Assembly (NCBI RefSeq): GCF_000243255.1
Contig: NZ_CM001436.1
Span: 1,090,077-1,154,076 of the forward strand
Direction: 5' to 3'
DNA: 64,000 bases
Source: Methanoplanus limicola DSM 2279
GTDB taxonomy: Archaea; Halobacteriota; Methanomicrobia; Methanomicrobiales; Methanomicrobiaceae
Translations under genes and position numbers: made by a program
Shown: positions 35,677-45,389 of the stretch, one piece after another
Layout of the letters: each line of letters starts with the position of its first letter
Position numbering within the stretch: position 1 is the stretch's first letter
The notes under the pieces: model-generated
Told to the model about the DNA's origin: nothing
The model's database searches: none
The model's input: only the letters and a program-made list of their open reading frames with translations

Positions 35677-36991
35677 CTACCACAGCATCATTAAGCAGAA
35701 TATGCGGAGAACCATCTGTAACAGGTACGCTCTGCCCACCCTTGCCACAGTATCCGGGTGTCATTTTTTTGTCATTGCCGCAGAGACCTATATTATGCAT
35801 GGTCTTTAAGATGTCTCCCGAAAGTGAGACGTCCCTGACCATCCCTGATAATTCCCCGTTCTCTATCACATAGCCGTATTCCGCATTGAACTGGAAGACT
35901 CCCCTTCCGGGATCGACCTGACCGCCGCGTGAGCCTTTCAGAAGTATTCCGTTTCTGCACTCTGAAATTATCTCATCATACGAGGAATCGCCGTTCTCTA
36001 TGTATGTGTTGCTCATCCGGACAAGCGGAACCTCGCCTGACTGCCCCCTTGCATGCCCGGCATCGCCGTCACCTACAACAGCAAGAGTCTGACGGTTGTG
36101 AAGATATGCACTTAAAACGCCGCTTTTGATAATTTCTGTCCTGACCGGAAGAACACCCTCGGAATCTACCGGCATAAAACCAAATTCATGCAGAGTGGGA
36201 TCATCGACAACAGTCAGGTTCGGACTGCCGATCTTTTCGCCAATCATTCCCTTAATGACCGAGATACCCTCTTTTACAAGGTCGCCCTCACTTGCGTGGC
36301 CGATAGCCTCATGAGCAAATACGCCTGCAAGCTGCGGGTCAAGAACAGCGTTCATTTTTCCGCCCTTTGCCGGAGAGGCATCAAGAAGAGCAACTGCCCT
36401 CTCAGCCGCCTTTGTGCCCATATTCTCCTTATGTCTGAGGTTTAGGCCGGAGATTGTATGCTCACTCTCCCTTGCGGCCTGCATCACACCGTTTCGCCCT
36501 GCAACCGCCGATATAGAGTATCCCGAACGGCATATGCTGTATGAAAATTCAGCACCGGAAGAGTTCTCAAATGAGACAGTGCCCGACCCTTCGGAATACC
36601 CGGCACGGGTGCTTACAATACCATCGATCTTTCTGGCCTCCGACTCTATTGCAGAGAGGAGGGAACATTTCTCCTCCAGAGGGACAGATAAAGGGTTCTC
36701 CTTCATCGCAGGCATTGGCAGAATTCCGGATTTCACATCACCGAGTTCTACATCCTCCACAGTCACCATCGCGTGACGGAGAGCCTGACTGATGTATTCA
36801 TCCTTCTCCTTTCTGCTCTTTGCACTGTAATTGTCAATAGTTACAATCCCCCACCCGTGAATGCCAAGCACCCGGAGAATTGCGGTATCAAAAAACGATG
36901 TTCCCGCAGATTCAACCACGCCGTTGTCAATATCAATGTGCGTGGAAGTGCCGGCAGTGTGCCTTATATCATAATATCTTGGTTCTTCCAT
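35660..36991 (-). CDS. tldD: TldD-family zinc metallopeptidase
   Basis: The catalytic half of the TldD/TldE peptidase. The 443 residues include HEAIGHASEGD (HExxxH motif, zinc ligands) and a later GYCGKGGQSVPVTDGSPHIL with the third ligand region. It is followed by overlapping tldE. The strand and close spacing make one operon with the downstream BofA-like gene. Confidence 0.94.
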   Translation of the reverse strand: MEEPRYYDIRHTAGTSTHIDIDNGVVESAGTSFFDTAILRVLGIHGWGIVTIDNYSAKSRKEKDEYISQALRHAMVTVEDVELGDVKSGILPMPAMKENPLSVPLEEKCSLLSAIESEARKIDGIVSTRAGYSEGSGTVSFENSSGAEFSYSICRSGYSISAVAGRNGVMQAARESEHTISGLNLRHKENMGTKAAERAVALLDASPAKGGKMNAVLDPQLAGVFAHEAIGHASEGDLVKEGISVIKGMIGEKIGSPNLTVVDDPTLHEFGFMPVDSEGVLPVRTEIIKSGVLSAYLHNRQTLAVVGDGDAGHARGQSGEVPLVRMSNTYIENGDSSYDEIISECRNGILLKGSRGGQVDPGRGVFQFNAEYGYVIENGELSGMVRDVSLSGDILKTMHNIGLCGNDKKMTPGYCGKGGQSVPVTDGSPHILLNDAVVGGCGE

Positions 36992-37040
36992 TCAGGACCA
37001 CCTGTAACATTAAAAAATAAAAAAATTGGTTGAAATTTAT

Positions 37041-39140
37041 TCAGAGTCCGGTTGAAGAGGTGAGATTGCCGGAGATAGACTCGATGAATTCAGAAGGCTT
37101 CATATTTGCAAGTTTATGCAGTTTCTCCATGAAGTCCTCCTTCCTCTCAGGCACAAGAGCGATTTCAAGCACCTCTTCTATTGTGCTGACCGGAATTATC
37201 TCTACCATATCCCTGTATCTGTCCTCTATCAGGACATCATCAAGGTTTGATTCCGGAATTATGACCGTCTTTATACCAGCCTTTGCCGCGGCCTCAATCT
37301 TGTAGGTTGCGCCGCCTATAGGCAGGACATTGCCCCTTACAGAGAGAGAACCAGTCATTGCAACATCCTGTCTTACAGGTATACCCTCAATTGCGCTGAT
37401 GACAGCGGTTGCAACACTGATTGAAGCGGAATCGCCCTCAACACCGTTGTAAGTGCCGATAAACTGGATATGAATATCCATATTCCGGATGTCCTTTCCG
37501 GTAAACTTCTTCAGGATTGCACTGACGTTTTTAATAGACTCCTGTGCAATCTCCTTTAAAAGTCCGGTTGCGATAACATTGCCTGTTGCACCCTGTGTCG
37601 GGGTTGCCTCAGCCATTATCGGGAGCACCTGTCCTGAGTCGTGGCCAACGACTGCAAGGCCGTTGACCCTGCCGACCGAAGTTCCTTCAACGATTGTCAG
37701 GTCATATTCGCGGCTTCTTCTGGTGTATTCATCGGAGATCTGATCCTCTACAGACTTTGCAATCTCCTTTGCCCTTAAGACATGCTCAGCTGTTGTTATC
37801 TCTGAATTATCCTGCCTTGCCATATCGCCGGAGACCCTGATAAGACCGCCGATGTCACGCAGCTTGAGCGTCAGATGACCCTTGCGGTTGCTTCTCCTTC
37901 TGGCCTCCCTCATAATTTCCTCAATGGCAGACCTGTCAAACGGAGGAATCTTGCCATCATTTTTGACTTCCTGGGCAACGAATGTTATGAACTTCTTCTG
38001 GTTCTCAGGTGTATCAGGCATGGTGTCCTGCATATAGACCTCATAACCATATCCCCTGATCCTTGAACGCAGTGCCGGGTGCATGCCCTCCATAGCATCC
38101 AGATTTCCGGCTGCTATCATTATGAAACGGCATGGCACAGGTTCGGTCTTGACCATTGCACCGCTTGAACGCTCACTCTGTCCGGTGATTGAGAACTCCC
38201 CTTCCTGAAGTGCTGTAAGCAGATTCTGCTGTGAATGTGGGGTCAGTGTATTGATCTCATCTACGAAAAGTACACCCTTGTTGGACTTGTGAATTGCTCC
38301 GGCTTCAACACGGTCATGTGCCGGTGTCTCAAGTCCTCCGGACTGGAACGGATCGTGCCTGACATCTCCGAGGAGTGCGCCGGCATGTGATCCTGTTCCG
38401 TCAATGTATGGTGCTGTGCTGTCAGGTGTGTTGGAGACGAGAAGTTTTGGCACCATTGCCTCTTCTTTCGGCCTTGAGTACTGGAGTGCCATGAATATGA
38501 AGGCAGCTCCGATGATACCCATAAGGAGCTGTCCGGTAATTATCGCATAGCCCATGATTCCGAATATAAGAATCATTATAAGGGTATTTCTCGTCTGCGC
38601 CCTCTTCTTCGCCTCTGCTTTGTGGGCAGCGACTATCTCCTTGCCTCTGCCGGCTTTTACGGACCTGATTATCGGGTTATTAGAGTCTTCGGAGTTCGGA
38701 TATACGAGTATATCCTGCATCTCCTCTTTCGGAAGAAGTTCGGCCATTGCCTTTGCAAGCATTGATTTGCCGGTACCGGGGGTTCCGATCATCATAACAT
38801 GACGCCTCTGGATGGCGGCCTTCTTTATGACCTCTACTGCATGCTCCTGACCTATAACCTGGTCGATGAGCTTTTCGGGCACCTCAATCTCGGAAGATGA
38901 ATGGAGGCTTTCAAGCTCAATATCCTCCGGCTTAATCTTCGGCTCTTCTTTCTTCTCCTCCGTAATTTCTTCAGAACCTACAACTGATACATTTGGATTG
39001 TCTGTTATTGTCTTGTTATTATCCTGATTTATGCTCCCCGTGGTTTCGTCAGGTGACAAAGATTCCCCTGCACCACCCTGAATATTGACCTCAGGAGAGA
39101 CATTATCAATATTGGGATTTATTTTATCGTCTTTTTCCAT
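37041..39140 (-). CDS. lonB: archaeal membrane Lon protease (LonB)
   Basis: ATP-dependent membrane-bound protease of archaea. From ATG 39140 it has 699 residues: an acidic N-terminus of about 95, an AAA+ domain with Walker A GTPGTGKSM, a membrane-spanning insertion (TLIMILIFGIMGYAIITGQL), sensor regions, and a C-terminal Lon peptidase domain with the catalytic Ser in GVEGDSASIS and the Lys in the EAAAKAGIKT stretch. The longer frame to 39383 is rejected because it would cover the divergent prs gene and its promoter. Confidence 0.95.
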   Translation of the reverse strand: MEKDDKINPNIDNVSPEVNIQGGAGESLSPDETTGSINQDNNKTITDNPNVSVVGSEEITEEKKEEPKIKPEDIELESLHSSSEIEVPEKLIDQVIGQEHAVEVIKKAAIQRRHVMMIGTPGTGKSMLAKAMAELLPKEEMQDILVYPNSEDSNNPIIRSVKAGRGKEIVAAHKAEAKKRAQTRNTLIMILIFGIMGYAIITGQLLMGIIGAAFIFMALQYSRPKEEAMVPKLLVSNTPDSTAPYIDGTGSHAGALLGDVRHDPFQSGGLETPAHDRVEAGAIHKSNKGVLFVDEINTLTPHSQQNLLTALQEGEFSITGQSERSSGAMVKTEPVPCRFIMIAAGNLDAMEGMHPALRSRIRGYGYEVYMQDTMPDTPENQKKFITFVAQEVKNDGKIPPFDRSAIEEIMREARRRSNRKGHLTLKLRDIGGLIRVSGDMARQDNSEITTAEHVLRAKEIAKSVEDQISDEYTRRSREYDLTIVEGTSVGRVNGLAVVGHDSGQVLPIMAEATPTQGATGNVIATGLLKEIAQESIKNVSAILKKFTGKDIRNMDIHIQFIGTYNGVEGDSASISVATAVISAIEGIPVRQDVAMTGSLSVRGNVLPIGGATYKIEAAAKAGIKTVIIPESNLDDVLIEDRYRDMVEIIPVSTIEEVLEIALVPERKEDFMEKLHKLANMKPSEFIESISGNLTSSTGL

Positions 39141-39222
39141 TAACTGGTTAACCTCACATAAGCGATAGTTCTTAAATGATTCTTTGTGATAGTTTAAGTA
39201 CTTTCTAGAACAGGTAATTGAA

Positions 39223-40068
39223 ATGAAGATAATCGGAAATGAAAAATCACAGGTTCTCGCGGCAAAAACAGCCGGGATTTTAGGTGCGGAGCTGCTGCCG
39301 GTTGAGTTTCGAAAATTCCCTGACGGAGAACTTTTTCTGAGGGCAGAGGGCATTGGCGATGAGATAACCATAATCGGAAGCATTGTTGACAGCGACTCTT
39401 TTGTTCAGCTCCTGCTCCTGATAGATGCCTGCGAGAGGGCAAAAATCACCCTTGTTATTCCGTATATGGGATATGCACGGCAGGACAAGAAGTTTCATGA
39501 CGGCGAACCCATCAGCAGCCGGGCAATTGCAGGCGCACTGTCACGTAATGTTTCAAAGATTTATACAATCAATATCCACGAAGAGTCAGTCCTTGATTTC
39601 TTTAATACAGATGCCGAAAACCTCTCACTCGCACCGTATATGGGCAGGTACATTAAAGAACTCGGCCTTGAAAATCCCCTTGTCCTTGGACCGGACGGTG
39701 GTGCAGCCGAGTTTGCAAAGGCAGTTGCTGACGGGAACGGATGGGACAGTGACCATCTCGTAAAGACAAGGCTCTCCGGCACCGAGGTAAGGATCGAACC
39801 AAAGACCATTGAAGCGAAGGGAAGGGAAGTTGTATTTGTTGATGACATCATCGCAACAGGCGGCACACTTGCAAACGCGGCTTCAATGCTTATGGCACAG
39901 GGGGCAGCAGGTGTCCATGCGGCATGCGTCCACGGTGTCTTTGCAAAGGGCGGCTACTCAAAACTCTGTTCCTCCGGGCTTAAATCAGTTGTATCAGCCG
40001 ATACGATTGAGTCGGCATCAAGTGTTATCTCAGCTGCCCAGTGCATAGCTGATGCACTCCGGAGATAA
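39223..40068 (+). CDS. prs: ribose-phosphate pyrophosphokinase
   Basis: Makes PRPP from ribose 5-phosphate and ATP. The 281 residues include EFRKFPDGELFLR, the catalytic flexible region PYMGYARQDKKF, and the PRPP loop VVFVDDIIATGGT. The length is typical of the short archaeal enzymes. It is divergent from lonB with 82 bases between the start codons and leads a run of housekeeping genes. Confidence 0.96.
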   Translation: MKIIGNEKSQVLAAKTAGILGAELLPVEFRKFPDGELFLRAEGIGDEITIIGSIVDSDSFVQLLLLIDACERAKITLVIPYMGYARQDKKFHDGEPISSRAIAGALSRNVSKIYTINIHEESVLDFFNTDAENLSLAPYMGRYIKELGLENPLVLGPDGGAAEFAKAVADGNGWDSDHLVKTRLSGTEVRIEPKTIEAKGREVVFVDDIIATGGTLANAASMLMAQGAAGVHAACVHGVFAKGGYSKLCSSGLKSVVSADTIESASSVISAAQCIADALRR

Positions 40069-40171
40069 AATAGGATAATTCAGGGAATTAAGCCGGAAGG
40101 AGAGGCAGGTATAGAGATGAAAACGGCGAAATACGAAAAAATAAAGAAAATATCCGGAATCAGAAAATATT

Positions 40172-40624
40172 ATGATAATTCTTGACTCATCATTCTTTTT
40201 TACCGATATCCCGCTCAGTGAGAAGGCACTGATACCTCCGTCGGTGCTCTCAGAACTTAAGGATTTCAGGTCAAAATGCCGTTTTGAGACACTAAGTCAG
40301 TGCATGGTATCGGTGGAATCACCTTCGGCAGAGTCTCTTGCGCTCGCAAGGGCGGGTGCGGAGAAGACGAAGGATATAACCGTGCTCTCGGAGACCGATC
40401 TTGAAGTCATCGCACTTGCGATAGAGAAGAAGGCTGAGCTTGCAACCGATGACTTTGCAGTATCAAATACCGCCCAGTATCTCGGCATAGAGGTAAAGCC
40501 AATCCAGCAGAGAAAACCTGCACTCAGAAAATGGAAATACAGGTGCAGCGGATGTGGAAGGTATGCCGGGGATTCGGGCATATGTGATGTCTGCGGATCA
40601 GAGATCAAAAGAAAGCTTAAATGA
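40172..40624 (+). CDS. nob1: ribosome maturation endonuclease Nob1
   Basis: 150 residues: an N-terminal PIN domain with Asp5 (MIILDSSFF) and later acidic residues (ETDLEVIALA, ATDDFAV), and a C-terminal zinc ribbon with YRCSGCGRYAG and CDVCGSE. This is the archaeal Nob1 layout, which trims the 3' end of 16S rRNA. A 22-codon ORF (40117-40185) overlaps its start in another frame. It is followed directly by gfcR. Confidence 0.9.
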   Translation: MIILDSSFFFTDIPLSEKALIPPSVLSELKDFRSKCRFETLSQCMVSVESPSAESLALARAGAEKTKDITVLSETDLEVIALAIEKKAELATDDFAVSNTAQYLGIEVKPIQQRKPALRKWKYRCSGCGRYAGDSGICDVCGSEIKRKLK

Positions 40625-40645
40625 TTGAAAACAAATCCTATTCTT

Positions 40646-41254
40646 ATGTCATCCCTTGAAGAACTTGTCGGAAAAGCGAAGATGCTGCATTCTGAAGGAA
40701 GAAGCACAAGCCAGATTGCAGATGAACTGAGCCTCTCCGCAGAGACCGTCACCTGGCTTTTAACGCAGCAGAAAGGCAGTGAAGCGCCAAAGGACGTTTT
40801 AATAGACTGGTCTGCAATAAGCGGACATGCGGATATGTTAAAAGACTCCGCGTTAATGATGATTAAACGGTATTACTACTCCTTAGATGATAATGGAGAA
40901 GATTACTGTCCGCCGGAAGTTGTAATAGGAATTGCGCATTCCGGAATTCCGCTTGCAACTCTCATTGCAGCAGAGGAGAACTGCCTCTTTACGATGTTTC
41001 ACCCGAAGAAACACGCAGCCGGAGAGCATCCGGCAGGCTCACTCAACAGCAGTTTTGCTGAAGTGGCAAACAAGAACTGCATCATTGTCGATGATGTCAT
41101 CACAAGCGGGAATACTGTGACCGAAACAGTCTCATATATTAAAAGCCACGGCGGAAATCCGGTTGCGATTCTGGTGCTCTTCAATAAACTTGGTATTAAA
41201 GAGGTAGATGGAGTTCCCTTGATATCACTCGTAATGATAGAGAGAATTGACTGA
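40646..41254 (+). CDS. gfcR: GfcR-type regulator (HTH + phosphoribosyltransferase fold)
   Basis: 202 residues: an N-terminal helix-turn-helix (STSQIADELSLSAETVTWLL) and a type I phosphoribosyltransferase fold with the PRPP loop CIIVDDVITSGNTVT. This matches the archaeal orotate phosphoribosyltransferase-like regulator family (GfcR/PurR-like). ATG 40646 is preferred; the upstream TTG at 40625 is weak. It lies just after nob1. Confidence 0.88.
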   Translation: MSSLEELVGKAKMLHSEGRSTSQIADELSLSAETVTWLLTQQKGSEAPKDVLIDWSAISGHADMLKDSALMMIKRYYYSLDDNGEDYCPPEVVIGIAHSGIPLATLIAAEENCLFTMFHPKKHAAGEHPAGSLNSSFAEVANKNCIIVDDVITSGNTVTETVSYIKSHGGNPVAILVLFNKLGIKEVDGVPLISLVMIERID

Positions 41255-41291
41255 TAAAAACGGATAAATAAGATTTAATTAAGGAGAAATT

Positions 41292-41753
41292 ATGGCAATT
41301 ATTGATGTGGTGGTCTTTGAGATCGGGGGTACTCTGTATGCACTCGATATACATCTGGCAAGAGAGATAGTTGAGATGATGCCGATAACGCCTGTCCCAA
41401 GGGCGCCGCTGCATATTGCAGGAATCATCAATTTAAGGGGGGAAATTACAAACATAATTAAACTCAATGAGATCCTCGCCCTTCCCGAGAATGAGGACAG
41501 GGAAAACCAGAAGATAATTGTGCTTATGTCAGATGAATCAGGAGGCTCAAATCTTGGAATCATCGTTGACAATGTTCACTCTGTCATTCAGGTAGATGAA
41601 AATACCATTGACAAAATGGACTCTGCATTCTCAAAAGAGGCATATGTCAGGGGGATCATTAAGGAGAGATCGGATCTTGACGGTGAGGAGAAGACCGAGC
41701 TTATAATATGGATTGATCTTGGGCTGATCCTTAATGCCCTCAAAGAGGAATAA
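41292..41753 (+). CDS. cheW: CheW chemotaxis coupling protein
   Basis: 153 residues of the CheW fold: DVVVFEIGGTLYALDIHLAR, PITPVPRAPLHIAGIINLRG, and SNLGIIVDNVHSVIQV. It couples receptors to the CheA kinase. No cheA or receptor gene is in the window, but archaellum-type genes lie 10 kb away. Confidence 0.93.
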   Translation: MAIIDVVVFEIGGTLYALDIHLAREIVEMMPITPVPRAPLHIAGIINLRGEITNIIKLNEILALPENEDRENQKIIVLMSDESGGSNLGIIVDNVHSVIQVDENTIDKMDSAFSKEAYVRGIIKERSDLDGEEKTELIIWIDLGLILNALKEE

Positions 41754-41943
41754 TCTTTTTTTCACCGATATAAGCCCTTAAACAGCACTGAATCTTTTTT
41801 AAGGCACAGTATATTGTCTCATTATGAAGGAAAACTTCCGGAAGGGAAGAGAGGATGATAGAACATCTGAATATAAATCCGGCTGATCCGAGAGGCGGGT
41901 AGATATTACTGAGCGGAAGAATATGCCGGGAACCCATCGGAAA

Positions 41944-41952
41944 TTATATATA
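41944..41952 (+). promoter_or_regulatory. TATA box of the thermosome gene
   Basis: TTATATATA lies 50-58 bases upstream of the ATG at 42002. Transcription would start about 25 bases downstream, leaving the RBS AAAGGAG (41986-41992) in a short leader. Strong consensus agrees with a highly expressed chaperonin. Confidence 0.65.
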
Positions 41953-42001
41953 GAACCACAATTCTACATTTATGGAAGATCTTAGAAAGGAGTATCTGCA
42001 T

Positions 42002-43579
42002 ATGTTAGGAAATCAACCAATTGTAATATTACGTGACAACGTAGATGTCACATCAGGAAGGGAGGCACAGAACTCCAACATCATGGCATGCAAGGCCATC
42101 GCTGAGGCAGTAAGAACAACTCTTGGTCCACGCGGAATGGACAAGATGCTTGTATCACCATCAGGTGATGTGGTCATCACAAACGACGGCGCAACAATTC
42201 TCCATGAGCTTGCAGTTGAGCATCCGGCTGCGAAGATGGTTATCGCCGTTGCTGAAACACAGGACAATGAAGTTGGTGACGGTACAACAACCGCATCAAT
42301 TCTAATCGGCGCACTGATGGATGAGGCACAGAGACTTATTGCAAAGAGTATTCATCCTACAATAATAGCAAAGGGATATACACTTGCAATGCAGAAGGCT
42401 CTTGAAATCCTTGAGGAGAATGCAATCGTTGCAGGAGGAAAGGACATTGATCTCTTAACAAAAGTTGCAGCAACCGCTGTAACCGGAAAGTCAATTGAGT
42501 CAATGAAAGAACCAATCACAAAGATTGTAGTGGATGCAGTCTGTGAAGTTGCAACTGAAGAGAACGGAAAGTTCACTGTCGACGAAGACGATGTAAGGAT
42601 AAAGACTGTCATCGGTGACAGCCTTGAGTCGGCAGAACTCATCACCGGATTTTTGATTGACAAGACACGCTGTGATGATGGTATGCCAAAGAGGGTTGAT
42701 AATGCAAAGATTGCACTTCTGTTAAAGCCTCTTGAGATAGCCAAGACAGAGACAAAATCAAAGATCAAAATCACATCCTCTAAGCAGCTTGAAGCGTTCT
42801 CCGAACAGGAGAGAGAGACACTTAAAGGAATGGCTGACAAGGTCCACGCAGCCGGTGCAAATGTTCTTCTCTGCCAGAAGGGAATCGCAGATGCAGTCCA
42901 GTACTATCTTGCACACCACGGCATTCTTGCAATTCAGGACGTTCCTGAGAAAGACATGAAGGCTTTTGCACGTGCCCTTTCAGGTACAATTGTAAACAGT
43001 GTTGATGATCTTGAAGAGGCAGTTCTTGGAAATGCAGAAACTGTTGAGGAGATGAAGGACATCAAGGTGACAAAGTTCACCGGATGCACAAACGGACACA
43101 CAGTCACAATTCTGATCAAAGGTTCAAACCAGATCTACGTTGATGAGCTTGAACGTGCAGTCTATGACGCAGCAAGAGTTGTTATGGATGCACTTGAGGA
43201 CGGTAAATATGTCGTAGGTGCTGCTGCAATTGATACTGAGCTGTACCTGAAACTGCGTGAATATGCCGCCACAATAGGCGGAAGAATCCAGATTGCAGTT
43301 GAGGCATTCTCCAATATCTTTGAGACAATCCCTGAGACACTTGCAGAAAACTCAGGTCTTGACCCTATTGATATTCTTGTTGACCTTAAGGCAGCACATT
43401 CCAGAGGAGAGAAGTATGCAGGTCTTAATGTGTACACCGGAAAGATCACCAATATGTATGATGAGGGTGTAATTGAGCCAATGCGTGTCAAGAGGCAGGC
43501 AATTGAGAGTGCTGCCGAGACTGCATCACTGCTCATCCGTGTTGATGATATGCTGATCTCAAAATCATCCCATATGTAA
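42002..43579 (+). CDS. thsA: thermosome subunit (group II chaperonin)
   Basis: ATP-driven protein-folding chaperonin subunit of 525 residues. Landmarks are [50 protein letters not shown] (nucleotide-binding) and [13 protein letters not shown]. The strong RBS AAAGGAG nine bases upstream fixes ATG 42002; a start at 41972 would lie upstream of that RBS. The C-terminus ends SKSSHM and lacks the usual Gly/Met-rich tail. Confidence 0.96.
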   Translation: MLGNQPIVILRDNVDVTSGREAQNSNIMACKAIAEAVRTTLGPRGMDKMLVSPSGDVVITNDGATILHELAVEHPAAKMVIAVAETQDNEVGDGTTTASILIGALMDEAQRLIAKSIHPTIIAKGYTLAMQKALEILEENAIVAGGKDIDLLTKVAATAVTGKSIESMKEPITKIVVDAVCEVATEENGKFTVDEDDVRIKTVIGDSLESAELITGFLIDKTRCDDGMPKRVDNAKIALLLKPLEIAKTETKSKIKITSSKQLEAFSEQERETLKGMADKVHAAGANVLLCQKGIADAVQYYLAHHGILAIQDVPEKDMKAFARALSGTIVNSVDDLEEAVLGNAETVEEMKDIKVTKFTGCTNGHTVTILIKGSNQIYVDELERAVYDAARVVMDALEDGKYVVGAAAIDTELYLKLREYAATIGGRIQIAVEAFSNIFETIPETLAENSGLDPIDILVDLKAAHSRGEKYAGLNVYTGKITNMYDEGVIEPMRVKRQAIESAAETASLLIRVDDMLISKSSHM

Positions 43580-43687
43580 ACACATAATAAAAATTATTTC
43601 CTTTTTTTTACCGGAGCAGTTTATCTCATATCAGAACCACAAAAGGATAGCGACAGCCTTTTTTCTGTTTAGGACAAAGCAGTTTTT

Positions 43688-44167
43688 ATGGAGAAAGATA
43701 ATGCCACATTTGCAGCAGGGTGCTTCTGGGGGGTTGAAGCAGCATTTCAGAAGAAAGAGGGTGTCATTGCTACAAGAGTCGGTTACACCGGCGGGGATGC
43801 TGAAGAGCCGGATTATACGACTGTGTGCACCGGAAATACGGGCCATGCTGAAGCCGTGCAGATTGCATTTGATTCTGACATTATAACATTCAGGGAATTG
43901 TTAGAGATATTTTTCTCAGTACATGATCCGACCACATTAAACAGGCAGGGGCCGGATGTTGGTGATCAGTACAGGTCTGCTGTATTTTACCGGAATGATG
44001 AACAAAAGGAGGAGGCTCTTCTGTATATAAAAGAACTTGAGGATAAGAAAGCGTTTGAAGAGCCGATAGTTACCGAGGTTCTGCCGCTTGATAAGTTCTG
44101 GAAAGCAGAGGACTACCACCAGAAGTATTTCGAGAAGATGGGACGTAAGTGGGGCTTTTATGATTAA
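43688..44167 (+). CDS. msrA: peptide methionine sulfoxide reductase A
   Basis: 159 residues with the catalytic Cys12 in AAGCFWGVEAAF, then RVGYTGGDAEEPDY and FFSVHDPTTLNRQGPDVGDQ. It repairs methionine S-sulfoxide in proteins. It lacks a clear C-terminal resolving Cys. Its stop overlaps the start of the next gene by eight bases. Confidence 0.95.
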   Translation: MEKDNATFAAGCFWGVEAAFQKKEGVIATRVGYTGGDAEEPDYTTVCTGNTGHAEAVQIAFDSDIITFRELLEIFFSVHDPTTLNRQGPDVGDQYRSAVFYRNDEQKEEALLYIKELEDKKAFEEPIVTEVLPLDKFWKAEDYHQKYFEKMGRKWGFYD

Positions 44168-44615
44168 ATATTCCTGCACAGCAGTTTTCAAAATAATCCC
44201 GGCCCTGATCTTCCTTGCCGCTTTTCTCATAGTTCCGGGCTGCACTGAGAATCCCGGGATTTTTCCGGGCGGAACACATATTGAGGTTGACAACGAGACA
44301 TATCTGCAGTGGATAGAGGAGTATAAAGAAAATCCTGAGAAGTATCTCACCAATCCGGAAAATCCGCTTGAATGGACATTAAAAGGCATGCAGAGCAGTG
44401 CAACGCCTTTCGGGGACGAAGAGGCAATTGAATATTATGACAGGGCAATAGAGATCGACCCTGAATTTCCGATGGCATACTGCGTAAAGGCTGAGTCTCT
44501 CGGCAATCTGAAGAGGTTTAATGAGAGTGCAGAGTGCCTGGAAATTGCTGTTGGACTTGACAGCAGGTATGAGCCATTGGCTGATAAGCTCAGAAGGACA
44601 TATAACCTTGATTAG
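44160..44615 (+). CDS. TPR-containing lipoprotein
   Basis: The ATG at 44160 overlaps the msrA stop (ATGATTAA) and starts a hydrophobic leader with a lipobox (LIVPGCTEN, Cys at about 26). The outer part holds one clear TPR pair (DEEAIEYYDRAIEIDPEFPMAYCVKAESLG, then NESAECLEIAVGLD). It is exported and membrane-anchored; its binding partner is unknown. The relic at 1501-1782 has a similar TPR composition. Confidence 0.75.
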   Translation: MIKYSCTAVFKIIPALIFLAAFLIVPGCTENPGIFPGGTHIEVDNETYLQWIEEYKENPEKYLTNPENPLEWTLKGMQSSATPFGDEEAIEYYDRAIEIDPEFPMAYCVKAESLGNLKRFNESAECLEIAVGLDSRYEPLADKLRRTYNLD

Positions 44616-44826
44616 GTTCGGCTCCGATTCCGGCTTTACCTAACCTCCATAAGTGAATGATATGAAAGAATGAAGTTTTACAGAATTAATTACATATTAT
44701 CCATTTAACGGACTGCACTTCCGGGCAATAAATTATCTCATCAATGATGAGACAATTGCGCCGGAAGCCCTTAAATTAGAATATTCTTATCCTGAAATAA
44801 TATGAATTTTTAAAAACATGAGTATT

Positions 44827-45387
44827 TTAACTGAATATGCCATCAATTCCTCTTGTGAGGACATTGAAACTGTATGAGAGATTAGAACTGTCATATTTAA
44901 GATGTTTCCCTATCGCTCTGGAACCGCTGATCTTCTGATATTTGCCATTCGTAATATTTCTGAGTTCTTTGGAGGGTTTATTAATGCTGTCCGGACTCTG
45001 AAATTTAATTAAGCTCTGCTTTTCAGCGATACCGGGAATACCAAGGCCATCTTCAACCGCTTTTAGATCTCCAAGATAAAATGATTCAAGTTCGGTGCAC
45101 GCAATCCGCACCATTGTATTATCCCTGTGTGCTTCCCTGCATTTGTTCATAAGATTTTCCTTGATCTCTATACAGTTGCCATTGTCCTGATCCCTTAGAA
45201 TTACAAAAAAAGTATCGGGAGTTCTCCAGCCTCTGAGTTTTTTTACAATCTGCTTCTCTAAATCCTGTTTCCCCTGAAATATCACATAGCGTACCTGAAT
45301 ATATTCCGGAATCATTGAAGGAAGAAGCCCCTTAAGCATCTCTTTTGCTGATGGCTCTTCGAGAAAGAAGACAAGAGTTGTGATCAT
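44827..45387 (-). CDS. DUF4276-like protein (TOPRIM-type)
   Basis: 186 residues starting TTLVFFLEEPSAKEMLKGLL, then FFVILRDQDNGNCIEIKENL and RIACTELESFYLGDLKAVED. These are the conserved blocks of the DUF4276 family, which I place near TOPRIM/OLD-type nuclease domains: acidic residues Glu, DxD and the ELE triad. The gene begins two bases after the AAA ATPase stop, so the two proteins work together. Comparable ATPase + TOPRIM pairs are anti-phage systems, which makes this a candidate defence pair. Confidence 0.7.
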   Translation of the reverse strand: MITTLVFFLEEPSAKEMLKGLLPSMIPEYIQVRYVIFQGKQDLEKQIVKKLRGWRTPDTFFVILRDQDNGNCIEIKENLMNKCREAHRDNTMVRIACTELESFYLGDLKAVEDGLGIPGIAEKQSLIKFQSPDSINKPSKELRNITNGKYQKISGSRAIGKHLKYDSSNLSYSFNVLTRGIDGIFS

Positions 45388-45389
45388 AT

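Noticed and set aside
36773-37033. Plus-strand 86-codon frame near the tldD start
   Set aside because: Antisense to tldD and its promoter; no supporting features.
39141-39383. 81-codon N-terminal extension of LonB
   Set aside because: It would run through the lonB-prs divergent promoter and the first codons of prs; the acidic start at 39140 fits the family.
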